From Pseudolysobacter sp964466115 (GTDB lineage: Bacteria; Pseudomonadota; Gammaproteobacteria; Xanthomonadales; Rhodanobacteraceae), in contig CAYXMH010000003.1 of the NCBI GenBank assembly GCA_964466115.1, positions 1 to 64,000 of the forward strand: a stretch of 64,000 bases of DNA. The letters run 5' to 3'. Positions 45,484-54,478 of this stretch are shown here, in pieces. The position numbers and the translations under genes are program-made. Within the stretch, counting starts at the first letter, position 1. Each line of letters begins with the position of its first letter. The notes beneath the pieces were generated by a model. That model was given only the letters and a program-made list of their open reading frames with translations. It made no database searches and was not told the DNA's origin.

Positions 45484-46449
45484 TTACGAGGACAAGGCCT
45501 CTTCCAGTAATTGTTCCGCCTCGGCCAAATCCTGCAACTGCTGCTCCCACCACCGCGCCTCGCCGGCCCAGGGAAAACTGCGCGGGAAAGCCGGATCGGA
45601 CCACCGCGCGGCCAACCAGCCGGCGTAATGAATTTGACGCATCACGCGCAGCGGTTCAATCAACTTCAATTCGCGATAGTCGAAATCGCGAAACTCACAA
45701 TACCCCTCCAACAACGCATCCATTGCGCGCTGATTGGGCGCCAACATCCACAGATCTTGCACCGCCGGACCCATGCGTGCATCGTCAAGATCGACCAAAT
45801 GCGGGCCAGTATCCGTCCATAAGACGTTGCCGATATGGCAATCGCCATGCAAGCGTAAAGTCACCAATCCATCCACCGCCAGAAAATGTGCTGTTAGCAA
45901 ACGATCCAGCGCATCGATGCGCTGTTGGTACCGATCACGCAACGCCTCCGGTAACAGCGCTGAATGCAAAACCTGCTGTGCCGATTTGCGCACCATGGTC
46001 TCGATATCCAGCCGATCGCGTTCACGAAAAGCGCAACGCGCGCCGATGCCATGAATGCGCGCCAGCAATCGCCCAACGCGCGCCAAGTTTTCCTGCGACT
46101 CCAGCTCCGGCGCTCGTCCACCGCGCCGCGGGAATAGCGCAAAACGAAAATTGGCGAAAGCGATCAACGTGCGACCAGAAAAAACCAATGGCGCCACTAC
46201 CGGCAACTCCGCTTCGTTGAGCTCCCTGGCGAACGCGTGCTCCTCTAAGATCGCCGCGTCGCTCCAACGCCCGGGGCGATAGAATTTCGCGATCAATGGC
46301 GCGGCATCCTCAATGCCAACTTGATACACGCGATTTTCGTAGGAATTCAACGCCAGCAGTCGACCGTCCGTTATCAATCCAAGCGATTCAACCGCACCGA
46401 GCACCAGATCCGGTGAAAGCCCCGCATACGGCGCTGTTAATGCGCTCAT
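45484..46449 (-). CDS. srkA: SrkA-like serine/threonine kinase (YihE family)
   Basis: 321 residues of the APH/choline-kinase-like fold. LRLHGDCHIGNVLW carries the catalytic Asp and Asn, and LVDLDDARMGPAVQDLWML the metal-binding Asp; FYRPGRWSDAAILEEHAF is typical of SrkA (stress response kinase A), which limits stress-induced death in E. coli. The ATG at 46449 overlaps the thioesterase stop (ATGA); the frame from 46497 is rejected. Confidence 0.9.
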   Translation of the reverse strand: MSALTAPYAGLSPDLVLGAVESLGLITDGRLLALNSYENRVYQVGIEDAAPLIAKFYRPGRWSDAAILEEHAFARELNEAELPVVAPLVFSGRTLIAFANFRFALFPRRGGRAPELESQENLARVGRLLARIHGIGARCAFRERDRLDIETMVRKSAQQVLHSALLPEALRDRYQQRIDALDRLLTAHFLAVDGLVTLRLHGDCHIGNVLWTDTGPHLVDLDDARMGPAVQDLWMLAPNQRAMDALLEGYCEFRDFDYRELKLIEPLRVMRQIHYAGWLAARWSDPAFPRSFPWAGEARWWEQQLQDLAEAEQLLEEALSS

Positions 46450-46880
46450 CCCGCGTCGCGCTTTGGCACCACCGCTAAGGTTATTCGCGATATGCACACC
46501 AACCGTTGTTGCTCATCGACAATTTCAATTTGCCAAATTTGTGTGCTTTTCCCCAAGTGCACGGAGCGTGCGGTCCCAGTTACCAGCCCGTTCGTCACCG
46601 AACGTACATGATTGGCATTGATTTCCAAACCTACCGCCCACTCCTTGGCGGGATCCAGACAGAGATTGCCCGCCAAGCTTCCCAACGTCTCCGCCAATGC
46701 CACCGAAGCGCCTCCGTGCAGTAGGCCAAACGGCTGATGCGTGCGCCGATCTACCGGTAGGGTGCCGCGTAAATAATCGACGCCAATTTCGGTGATGACC
46801 ATACCCAACGTATCGCCGAGCGTATTGCGGCTCCACGCGTTGATTTGCGCAAGGTCAGGCGTTTGCTTCCATAAACTCAT
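46446..46880 (-). CDS. Hotdog-fold acyl-CoA thioesterase (YdiI/EntH-like)
   Basis: 144 residues. RTHQPFGLLHGGASVALAE, with the catalytic Glu at the end, and GLEINANHVRSV match the YdiI (MenI) / EntH type closely. In E. coli, YdiI cleaves DHNA-CoA; here no men genes are near, so the substrate may be another aryl- or acyl-CoA. The ATG at 46880 is preferred to the GTG at 46892. Coupled to srkA by a 4-bp overlap. Confidence 0.88.
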   Translation of the reverse strand: MSLWKQTPDLAQINAWSRNTLGDTLGMVITEIGVDYLRGTLPVDRRTHQPFGLLHGGASVALAETLGSLAGNLCLDPAKEWAVGLEINANHVRSVTNGLVTGTARSVHLGKSTQIWQIEIVDEQQRLVCISRITLAVVPKRDAG

Positions 46881-46901
46881 AGCATTACCCACCCAGCAAA
46901 A

Positions 46902-48710
46902 TTACTTAATCGGCTCATCCAACATCAGCTCGCGAACAAACCGCACCGGCGGCGCTCCATACGACAGCACTTGATCGTGATAAGCCTTTAAATTGAACTG
47001 GCTGCCAAGTTTCGCCTCCATCGCCTTGCGCAGGTCAAGATGTTCCTGCACCCCGACAAAATAGGTTGGCAACTGCGCCGACGTCAGCTGCGCGCGCGTC
47101 CACTTGCCGGCGGCTTCGCGTTCCTGCTGGAAGGTTTGGCGTGTCATCAGGTCCATCGCTTGCTCGCGCGTCCAGCCGTCCACGTGCACGCCTTGATCGA
47201 GTATCGAGTTGGCGATCGTGCGCAAATAGAATTTTAATTGTACCAAATGGAATAATGGGTCGTTATTGTAGTAACCGCTGTTGGTCATCGTATTTTCGGT
47301 ATACACCGCCCAACCCTCAGCAAATAAGCCGGAACGCAGCACGGCGCGCAGCATTGACGGAAATTTGGCCGAGTGCGCGCCCTCCAGGTAATGGCCTGGC
47401 ATACCCTCATGAATACTAAGCAAATGGATCATGCGCGAGTTGTATTCGCGCAAAAACGAATCGACTTGCGGCTGGGTCCATTCGTCGGGAATCGGCGATA
47501 CCGCATAAAACGTATCGAGCCCCTTGTCGAGCGGTCCCGGTGAATCGCAATACGCGACCGAAACCCCGCGCTGGAATTCGGGCATCAGAATGATCTTAAC
47601 CGGGGTATCCGGCAACGTAACCCAATCTTTGGCGCGAACAAAATCGGTCGCGGATTTCAGTGCGGCTTGCGCATCCTGCACCACTTGGTCGCGTGCCGGA
47701 CGATCCGCATAAACGAGCTCAAGTGCGGCCTCTATGGTCTTCTGCTGTTGCTCATCAGTCGGAGCATCGGGCATTTCCGACGCGTTGGGTTGGTCTTTCA
47801 GAACGGCACGGGCAATGCCATACATCTGCTGGCGCACACGGATAAGTTCCGCTTCGGCACGCCGCTTGATTTCATCGCGCGATAAGGAGGACAGCAACGC
47901 AAACTGCAATTTCTGATCGTACAACGCCTTGCCGATACGGAAATCGCCCTTGGCGTTCGGGACTAAGGTTTGATCAAGCCAAGTCTGATGTTCGGCTACG
48001 GCTTTTTTCAGTGTTTCGGTCGCCGTTTCCAGATGCTTGCGGTCCGCTTCCGGCAGTTCACTTAAGTGCGGGGTGACGAAAGTGTCAACAATATCGAGAA
48101 TGCCCTTGTTCTGTTTCGCCACCGTTTCGGCATGCACCTTCGGTACACGTGCCGGATCCAAGTTCGCGCGCGCTTGTGCGAGCAGCGCCGGGATTTTTTC
48201 CATGCGGGCGGCCGCGGAATTCAAGCGTTGCGGCAACGACGCGAATTCGCGCGCCATCAAGTTATACAACGCGCCGCCGGCCAAGCCGCCATAGATCTGC
48301 GGATCCCACGCCCAACTCTGCAACGTCTCAGTACTCCAAATATCGTATTGCAATTGGTTGCGCAGTATGGCGACATCGATCTGGTTTTGGCGCGACAGTT
48401 TCGCAATGTCCAGCGCCGCAATCTCAGTTAGAAACTGCTTGCTGAAATCGACCCCGGCTTGGCGTCCGCTGGCGCTGACATCGTCTATTTCGCTGTCGAA
48501 ACGATGGTCCCCGATTTGCGTGGCATTGGTCGGATTTAAACGCAACCAACCATCCAACCAACGCTTGGATATATCGGCAAACTTTGCATCCATGGCATCG
48601 GCGGCGACCAGTGCGGTTGCGGCGATCGTCTTTTGCGATACGGGCTCTTCTTTATTCTGGCAACCGGCAAGGGACATGATCATTGCGATGATGAACAAGC
48701 TATAACGCAT
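46902..48710 (-). CDS. DUF885 lipoprotein (putative metallopeptidase)
   Basis: 602 residues. A lipobox (SLAGC at 13-17) after a short signal points to a lipoprotein. The LLSIHEGMPGHYLEGAH stretch is the HExxPGH signature of DUF885, thought to bind zinc in a gluzincin-like fold; peptide substrates are likely but unproven. The ATG at 48710 with GGAA 7 nt upstream is chosen; the frame to 48872 is an extension overlapping the divergent reductase gene. Confidence 0.9.
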   Translation of the reverse strand: MRYSLFIIAMIMSLAGCQNKEEPVSQKTIAATALVAADAMDAKFADISKRWLDGWLRLNPTNATQIGDHRFDSEIDDVSASGRQAGVDFSKQFLTEIAALDIAKLSRQNQIDVAILRNQLQYDIWSTETLQSWAWDPQIYGGLAGGALYNLMAREFASLPQRLNSAAARMEKIPALLAQARANLDPARVPKVHAETVAKQNKGILDIVDTFVTPHLSELPEADRKHLETATETLKKAVAEHQTWLDQTLVPNAKGDFRIGKALYDQKLQFALLSSLSRDEIKRRAEAELIRVRQQMYGIARAVLKDQPNASEMPDAPTDEQQQKTIEAALELVYADRPARDQVVQDAQAALKSATDFVRAKDWVTLPDTPVKIILMPEFQRGVSVAYCDSPGPLDKGLDTFYAVSPIPDEWTQPQVDSFLREYNSRMIHLLSIHEGMPGHYLEGAHSAKFPSMLRAVLRSGLFAEGWAVYTENTMTNSGYYNNDPLFHLVQLKFYLRTIANSILDQGVHVDGWTREQAMDLMTRQTFQQEREAAGKWTRAQLTSAQLPTYFVGVQEHLDLRKAMEAKLGSQFNLKAYHDQVLSYGAPPVRFVRELMLDEPIK

Positions 48711-48837
48711 ATCGATTTCCAAGTTAGTGGGCGAGGAGGCCCGATAGCATAGAGGTTTTCCGCTGTTTTGGCGTCTGCCGCTTTCCTGATCGAGGGGCAT
48801 CGGCGACAATCGACCGGTCATTCGCCACGGCTTTCGC

Positions 48838-49890
48838 ATGCCCCACATCGTTACGCTTGAAAGCAACGGCAAGCAATTTCCCGTCGAAACCGGTGAAACC
48901 GTGCTTGGAGCGGCACGGCGCGCGGGTTTGGCGTTGCCTTACTCGTGCCTTTCGGGTGTTTGCGGCAGCTGTAAAGCCACGGTGCTGACCGGTACCTGCC
49001 ATTACCCGCATAATCCGCCGAGCGGCTTGAACGCGTTGGAGCTGGCACACCATCAGGCGCTATTGTGTCAGGCCGTGCCATTAAGCGATTTGCGCATCGC
49101 AGTGCGCGAAGTGACTTCGGTTGCGGACATTCCGAAGCGGGTCATGCCATTGAAGGTGGTGGGCAAGGTATTATTGGCACCCGACGTGATGCGCTTACAG
49201 CTTGCTACACCGAAAGCCGATCGCTTGCGGTATTTGCCAGGCCAATACCTCGATGTGCTGCTCGCCGGCGGTAAACGCCGTGCGTTTTCGATCGCGAACG
49301 CGCCACATCTTAGCGCAACCATCGAATTACACGTTCGTCACGTTAGCGGCGGCGGTTTTACTAGCTATGTCTTCGATGAATTGCCGTTGGGAGCGATCTT
49401 GCGCGTGGAGGGGCCACTGGGCACCTTTGTGCCGCGCGAAGACAGCGAACGGCCGATGATTTTCATGGCCGGTGGCACCGGCTTCGCTCCGATCAAGGCG
49501 CTTATCGAGCATTTTCTGCATTTAGGGTCGCGCCGCCGAATTCATTTGTACTGGGGCGCGCGCAACCGCGCCGAGCTTTACCTGCTTGAGCTACCGCAAA
49601 CCTGGGCGCGCGATGTGGCCACTTTGCGTTTTATACCGGTGGTGTCGCAGTCATCCGCAGACACGGGTTTGCGCGCCGGCATGGTGCACGAAGCGGTTTT
49701 GCAAGATCATCCACAGCTTGGCGATTTCGATGTCTACATGAGCGGCCCCCCGATCATGATCGACACCGCACGGCGCGCTTTTATTGCCGCCGGCTTGCCC
49801 GAAGACCGTTTGTATTATGACTCGTTCGATTACGCACCCGATGTATTGGCGCAGATTTTGCGCAATAGGGCGGGGATTCAGGGATTGTGA
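48838..49890 (+). CDS. 2Fe-2S flavodoxin-reductase-type oxidoreductase (CDP-6-deoxy-glucoseen reductase-like)
   Basis: 350 residues: an N-terminal plant-type ferredoxin domain with CLSGVCGSC and a later LLCQ (four Fe-S cysteines), then FAD-binding (RAFSIANAP) and NAD-binding (MAGGTGFAPIKAL) domains ending YYDSFDYAP. Proteins of this plan are often called AscD (CDP-6-deoxy-delta-3,4-glucoseen reductase), but no dideoxysugar genes are nearby, so it is more likely a general electron-transfer reductase for an oxygenase or similar. Confidence 0.88.
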   Translation: MPHIVTLESNGKQFPVETGETVLGAARRAGLALPYSCLSGVCGSCKATVLTGTCHYPHNPPSGLNALELAHHQALLCQAVPLSDLRIAVREVTSVADIPKRVMPLKVVGKVLLAPDVMRLQLATPKADRLRYLPGQYLDVLLAGGKRRAFSIANAPHLSATIELHVRHVSGGGFTSYVFDELPLGAILRVEGPLGTFVPREDSERPMIFMAGGTGFAPIKALIEHFLHLGSRRRIHLYWGARNRAELYLLELPQTWARDVATLRFIPVVSQSSADTGLRAGMVHEAVLQDHPQLGDFDVYMSGPPIMIDTARRAFIAAGLPEDRLYYDSFDYAPDVLAQILRNRAGIQGL

Positions 49891-49904
49891 GTTCGACGTT
49901 CTAA

Positions 49905-51170
49905 TTAATGCACCGAATCCGGCAATCGCGGCACTCCATGCTCGCTGCGCTCTTCGATCACCGCAGCAATGGTACTTAAGCCGCTGCGCGAGGCACGGCC
50001 GCCCGGCGCGACGCTCGCCTCACCGCGCGCCACATGCAGCGCATTGCGATAACACAACGCCGCATGGGGCGCGTCGTTTTCTCCGTTATAGCAGTCCGCC
50101 AATGCCTCCCAAGCTGATGGCGTTTCTTCAATGCTTAAGCTGCGCTCCAAATATTCGTGCGCCTTGCCCCACAGCCCTTGATCACGGCAAAGTCGGCCTA
50201 AGGTAAGCAGCAAGGCCGTGCTATTGGGATGCGATTTCAGCCAGGCTTCGGCATTGCGTAGCCGAGTTGAAGCCTCATCCGGACCGAGCGCACCGTAGCA
50301 GCGCACCAATAACTCCGACCAGCTCTTGCGCAATCCCGCCTCAACCTCACTCATCCCAGCCAACGTTTGACCGAGAGTCGCCGCACGCGTGGCGTAAGCG
50401 ACGATCGCTTCCGGAATGCGCCGTTGCGTGCGGCTTAAATCCGACCACAACGCGTTCAGCCGATCAACGTTTGCGGCGACCATCAGTGCGGCGGCCAACA
50501 CGCGCGCTTCCAGAGCATCCATAGCGAAAGGCGCCAGCGACTGGCTGCGTTGCAGCGGCGCCAAACCCGCAAGCGCCGAAGTAGGGTCGCCAGCCAGCAA
50601 TGCCGATTCGATCAGCAACCGCCAGCCATTGGGGGTTAATTTTCCACTGTCGGATTGGTTTTTTAATTGCGCCAGCGCAACTTGCGGTTTGCCCTGCTCC
50701 AATAGGAAACGCGCACGCAATACCAAGGCCGCGGCAGGTGCATCCGCGCTCGCTTGATTGAGCGCTCGCGTTACCCGATCGTCGTCACCGCGCGCATGCG
50801 CCGCGCGCGCCAGCGCCAACAATGCGGGCGCTTTTAATTCCGGACTATGCGCGGCGCGCCCCAACTCATGCTGCGCTTGTTGATAACGGCCCTCTTCCAA
50901 AGCGAGCAAGCCTTGCGCCAACCGGCCGCGATTGCGCCGATGCCGGCGCTGCGACCATGCGGCCAAGGGCCAACGCAATGCGCGCAACGTCAAGCCCAAA
51001 ACAACCCAAGCCGATATCAGCGCGACCACCGCAAACACCAGCGTGGTTTCAAGCGAGGTGTCGCGCAACCGAATCAATACATAGCCGGGATCGAGCGCCA
51101 ACGCCTGCCAGCCAAACGCCGCCGCAACGGCAATGCCAAGCAATAACAACAGCCATATCCAGATTTTCAT
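49905..51170 (-). CDS. hemY: HemY-type TPR membrane protein
   Basis: 421 residues with two N-terminal membrane helices (about 2-20 and 41-62) and a TPR-rich region typical of the gammaproteobacterial HemY, a protein encoded with heme genes but not the protoporphyrinogen oxidase of the same name. Its ATG overlaps the hemX stop (ATGA). It ends 14 bp from the convergent reductase gene. Confidence 0.92.
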   Translation of the reverse strand: MKIWIWLLLLLGIAVAAAFGWQALALDPGYVLIRLRDTSLETTLVFAVVALISAWVVLGLTLRALRWPLAAWSQRRHRRNRGRLAQGLLALEEGRYQQAQHELGRAAHSPELKAPALLALARAAHARGDDDRVTRALNQASADAPAAALVLRARFLLEQGKPQVALAQLKNQSDSGKLTPNGWRLLIESALLAGDPTSALAGLAPLQRSQSLAPFAMDALEARVLAAALMVAANVDRLNALWSDLSRTQRRIPEAIVAYATRAATLGQTLAGMSEVEAGLRKSWSELLVRCYGALGPDEASTRLRNAEAWLKSHPNSTALLLTLGRLCRDQGLWGKAHEYLERSLSIEETPSAWEALADCYNGENDAPHAALCYRNALHVARGEASVAPGGRASRSGLSTIAAVIEERSEHGVPRLPDSVH

Positions 51171-52258
51171 GGCTTGGGCTCGGTATCTTTCGCCGCGGGG
51201 GTGCTGTCATGGCGCAAGGCGTGCGTGGTCCGCAGCGTGCGCAATTCTTTTAACGACGTGCCCAATAACAGCGGTGCCGATGCTACGGGCGGTTCCGCAA
51301 TAAGATGATCCAGCATTGCCAGAGCCGCGATGACTGAAGTGGCCGTGGCGTCATACCGCTTCGCGTAAGCGGCGCGCGCCTGCACTAAGGCTTTGCGATA
51401 GCGCACCGCATCACGCACCAGCAACGCCGCCTGCGCTTCACGCAGATCAAGTGCGATTAGGGTTTCCGCTAAGGCGGCATCATGGGTTTGCAGCAAACCG
51501 GCGCTATCCTCGCCATGGCTGATGCGGACAAACTGGCCAAGCACTTGCCACAGACGCGAGTCTTCGTGATTTTGTGATCCAAGCTTGGATGCAACAAACG
51601 TCAATTTTGGCAATTCGCTCAGCTGCGCCCGCAAACGCTCAAGTTCATCGATGGCTGCGTTGGTGCTCGCCGTTTTCAATGCGGCCAAGGCGTCAATCTC
51701 GGCATTCACGCTTTGCCGCACGGTGGTAAACGCGGGATCGTCCAATTCCGCAAGCACCTGCTCGGCCAATCGATACGCGCTGATCGCCGTGCCCGCATCT
51801 TGAAACAGGCGATACCGTTGTTCGGCCATCAATAACAGCAGCTCCGCTTCATTTAACAACAAGGCGTCGTGACCGGTCATGCGCTTGTCGGCTAAGTTGG
51901 CGACCGCTTCTTCGAGCATGCGCGTACGCTCAACCGCACCTAATACTTCTTCGCGCAACGATTTGTTGACCGCTTCGTGATCGGCTAACCGACCGCGCAA
52001 AGTTTCCGCTTCGTGGCGCTCCTGTTCGATGCCGCGCTGGGTGATTTCCAATTGGGTTTGCAAGCGGGCGACTTGCGCGATGGTATTTCCATCTTGAGCT
52101 TGCGACGATTCCAGCTCGTACGTGCGCCATAGCGCATAGCCGCCGACAACGATGGCGCCGGCTGTCAGAAGCAGCGAAAACCCATTGCGTCGTACCGCCT
52201 TAAAGGACGGGTTCGCAGGCGCAGTAGGGACCATTGGATTTCCGGAGGTTTCGTTCAT
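51167..52258 (-). CDS. hemX: HemX-family membrane protein
   Basis: 363 residues: a short cytoplasmic tail, one membrane helix (about 27-46), a long coiled-coil region (about 55-125) and a C-terminal periplasmic domain containing LLLMAEQRYRLFQDAGTAI. It is often labelled uroporphyrinogen-III C-methyltransferase, but it lacks methyltransferase motifs. It lies between hemD and hemY, the standard order. Confidence 0.92.
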   Translation of the reverse strand: MNETSGNPMVPTAPANPSFKAVRRNGFSLLLTAGAIVVGGYALWRTYELESSQAQDGNTIAQVARLQTQLEITQRGIEQERHEAETLRGRLADHEAVNKSLREEVLGAVERTRMLEEAVANLADKRMTGHDALLLNEAELLLLMAEQRYRLFQDAGTAISAYRLAEQVLAELDDPAFTTVRQSVNAEIDALAALKTASTNAAIDELERLRAQLSELPKLTFVASKLGSQNHEDSRLWQVLGQFVRISHGEDSAGLLQTHDAALAETLIALDLREAQAALLVRDAVRYRKALVQARAAYAKRYDATATSVIAALAMLDHLIAEPPVASAPLLLGTSLKELRTLRTTHALRHDSTPAAKDTEPKP

Positions 52259-52302
52259 AACCGAATGCTAGCTGAAACGCCGTCTCGCGCACAGGTATAA
52301 GC

Positions 52303-53112
52303 TTACAGCTTGTGGCGTCCCAATGCTCTGGCCGCGGCTGCCAACATATCCGGGGCATTGGCTGAACGCGCTTGGATGATGCTGGCAAAACCCTTGTTCT
52401 TCGCTAAGCCGGCCAATCGCTGGCTACTAACTACTGCTTCACTGCGCTGTAACCGCCGCCATATTTCGAGCGGCAGGATTCGCTCAAGGTTGTTTAGGGC
52501 GGCGGCGCTACTCAATAGCAGATAACATGGGTTTGTGCTGCCGGCCAGCGCTGCAAAGTGGCGTTTGGTCAATCGGGGTAGCAGCCGTTGATACACTTCG
52601 ACCTGCTCGATCACCGCTCCGCGACGACGTAAAGTTGCTGCGATTGCATCGCGTCCGTTTGCACCAGCAACGATATGGATGCGTTGTCCGCGCACTCGAT
52701 GCAGTTCCTTCAATGCCAATAAGCCTTCGCTGTCCTGACGCTGCGTTGGTGCACAAACGCTGCGCACCCCGTGGCGCATCAAAGCACGCGCCGTCGCCGT
52801 ACCAACCGCGAACACCCGCGTCTTCGACGGCCAGCGCAGATTGGGCCGTAATTGCCAGGCAAAACGCACCGCAGCGGGGCTGACGAAAATTATGCCATCG
52901 GCACGACGCGATCGATTCAGCGCCGCAATTGCGGTTTTCGGATTCTCGACTGCACGCAAACTTAAACCCGGTAGCGCGATGGCTCGACCATCGAGACTGC
53001 GAATGCGCCGTAGTAATGAATCGCCCGTGCCAGCGGGCCGCGTTACAATCACGCAGACCCCGACGAGGGAGTTGTGCAACCAGTTATTAGCGGCTGTGGT
53101 TATTTGGGGCAT
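52303..53112 (-). CDS. hemD: Uroporphyrinogen-III synthase
   Basis: Closes hydroxymethylbilane to uroporphyrinogen III. 269 residues, poorly conserved as usual, with VIVTRPAGTGDSLLRRI at the start, FVSPAAVRFA, VFAVGTATARAL and LLLSSAAALNNL. The frame is open to 53487, but GAGG 7 nt before the ATG at 53112 and the overlap with the divergent thioesterase reject the longer form. hemC, usually just upstream, is not here. Confidence 0.9.
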   Translation of the reverse strand: MPQITTAANNWLHNSLVGVCVIVTRPAGTGDSLLRRIRSLDGRAIALPGLSLRAVENPKTAIAALNRSRRADGIIFVSPAAVRFAWQLRPNLRWPSKTRVFAVGTATARALMRHGVRSVCAPTQRQDSEGLLALKELHRVRGQRIHIVAGANGRDAIAATLRRRGAVIEQVEVYQRLLPRLTKRHFAALAGSTNPCYLLLSSAAALNNLERILPLEIWRRLQRSEAVVSSQRLAGLAKNKGFASIIQARSANAPDMLAAAARALGRHKL

Positions 53113-53230
53113 GACACACCTCTGCTCCATCCTACCTGAGCTTGATAGATTGCGCGAAGCGGATAATCGCCATGCTTGCCTCTTTCGATACCGAACCGCA
53201 CACTCGCGAACCTGCGCTAATGAGAATCTC

Positions 53231-53722
53231 ATGCCATCCACTTCTCTAACTGCACCAAGCGACGCACAACTGTGCGCTGAACTCGAACGTGAACTGCTGC
53301 ACGACATTCCATTGGCGCGCGCCATGCAATTAGCGGTGACTCGGTTCGATGGCAATACGTTGGTCATGTCCGCGCCGCTTGCGCCGAACATCAACGACAA
53401 AGGCTGCGCATTTGGTGGCAGCTTGGCCAGTTTGTTGACGTTGGCCGGGTGGGGGCTGGTTGTGTTGAAACTGAAACGGGTTGGCATCGCTTGCGATATT
53501 TATGTGCAGGATTCGACGATCGAATATCTTGCCCCGGTTTGGGCGGATTTTTCTGTGGCCGCCGCTCTTGCGGAAAATGAGAATTGGGATGGTTTTTTAA
53601 ACAGCCTACAAACGCGTGGGCGTGGGCGCTTAAGTCTTGCTTGCCGCGTACCGTTGGCGCCGGGATTGGATGCAGCGAGGTTAACGGCACGGTTTGTTGC
53701 TAAAGCGCGATTGGCGGGATAA
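53231..53722 (+). CDS. YiiD-type thioesterase-domain protein
   Basis: 163 residues matching the C-terminal thioesterase part of E. coli YiiD: IPLARAMQLAV, LAPNINDKGCAFGGSLASL (active-site region) and IEYLAPVWADF. The N-terminal acetyltransferase domain of YiiD is absent. The start at 53231 avoids overlap with hemD. Substrate unknown. Confidence 0.82.
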   Translation: MPSTSLTAPSDAQLCAELERELLHDIPLARAMQLAVTRFDGNTLVMSAPLAPNINDKGCAFGGSLASLLTLAGWGLVVLKLKRVGIACDIYVQDSTIEYLAPVWADFSVAAALAENENWDGFLNSLQTRGRGRLSLACRVPLAPGLDAARLTARFVAKARLAG

Positions 53723-53755
53723 TTCCACGGCCATAGAAATGCAACTTTGAGAAAG

Positions 53756-53828
53756 CCGTTCGTGCTGAGCCTGTCGAAGCATGAACGGTTTTCCCACTCA
53801 CCCTTCGACAGGCTCAGGGCGAACGGGA
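53756..53828. repeat. REP-like doublet, left of lipoprotein gene
   Basis: CTGAGCCTGTCGAAG (53765-53779) and CTTCGACAGGCTCAG (53803-53817) are a perfect 15-bp inverted repeat within two facing units that each begin or end CGTTC/GAACG. It lies after the thioesterase gene. Confidence 0.85.
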
Positions 53829-53946
53829 AAAGTGAGTTTCCATTGTTGGTTGACATAACAACAAACTCAGCTGCGCTGACTCTCGCTTCAGTTTGCGGCA
53901 GAATGGCGCAAACCGCCTGGTCGCATTTCATTTAGGAGCACCGCCG

Positions 53947-54354
53947 ATGCCACGCCACCTGCTTTCGCTTTTCCTCCTTATCGCTCTAAGCGGTTGCGCT
54001 ACCGATAAATCCGATATGAAAAAGCTGACCGAATCCTTGCGCATTTATGCCGCCACGATTCGCTGGGGGGATTTTGCGCAAGCGTTGGCGTTTGTTGATC
54101 CGGAAACGCTGAAGAATAAACCAGTCAGTGCATTGGAGCTTGATCGCTATCGTCAGGTACAAGTCGGTTCGTACAGTGAAAGCGATCCAGTCACAATCAA
54201 ACCTGGCGAGGTACAGGTTGTGGTTGAAATCGGGCTGGTCAACGTCAATACCCAAACCGGACGCAGCATAGTCGATAAACAAATTTGGAAGTGGGATGCG
54301 AAACAGAAGCGGTGGTGGTTGACGACGGGGTTGCCGGATATCACGCGGCATTGA
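53947..54354 (+). CDS. Small lipoprotein of unknown function
   Basis: 135 residues with a lipoprotein signal (LIALSGC, Cys at 17), then a single compact domain with a DFAQALAFVDPETLK helix and a strand-rich half ending WWLTTGLPDI, in the style of NTF2-like envelope proteins. AGGAG 9 nt before the ATG at 53947 fixes the start; an upstream frame to 53893 is rejected. The gene is flanked on both sides by REP-like doublets. No family recognised. Confidence 0.8.
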   Translation: MPRHLLSLFLLIALSGCATDKSDMKKLTESLRIYAATIRWGDFAQALAFVDPETLKNKPVSALELDRYRQVQVGSYSESDPVTIKPGEVQVVVEIGLVNVNTQTGRSIVDKQIWKWDAKQKRWWLTTGLPDITRH

Positions 54355-54378
54355 GTTGCACTGGGAATGCTTAAGAAT

Positions 54379-54448
54379 CCGTTCATGCTGAGGCTGTCGA
54401 AGCATGGTGCCTTGTTCGTTCACCCTTCGACAGGCTCAGGGCGAACGG
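54379..54448. repeat. REP-like doublet, right of lipoprotein gene
   Basis: Two facing units, with GGCTGTCGAAGCATG and CCCTTCGACAGGCTCAGGGCGAACG, of the same family and orientation as the doublet before the lipoprotein gene. It sits between this gene and the convergent sensor kinase. Confidence 0.8.
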
Positions 54449-54478
54449 AAAACGCGAGGTTTCTGTTGTGCATGTGAA

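Noticed and set aside
45468..46220. 250-residue plus-strand ORF
   Set aside because: Shadow of the srkA-like gene, with Pro/Arg/Thr-rich composition and no domain.
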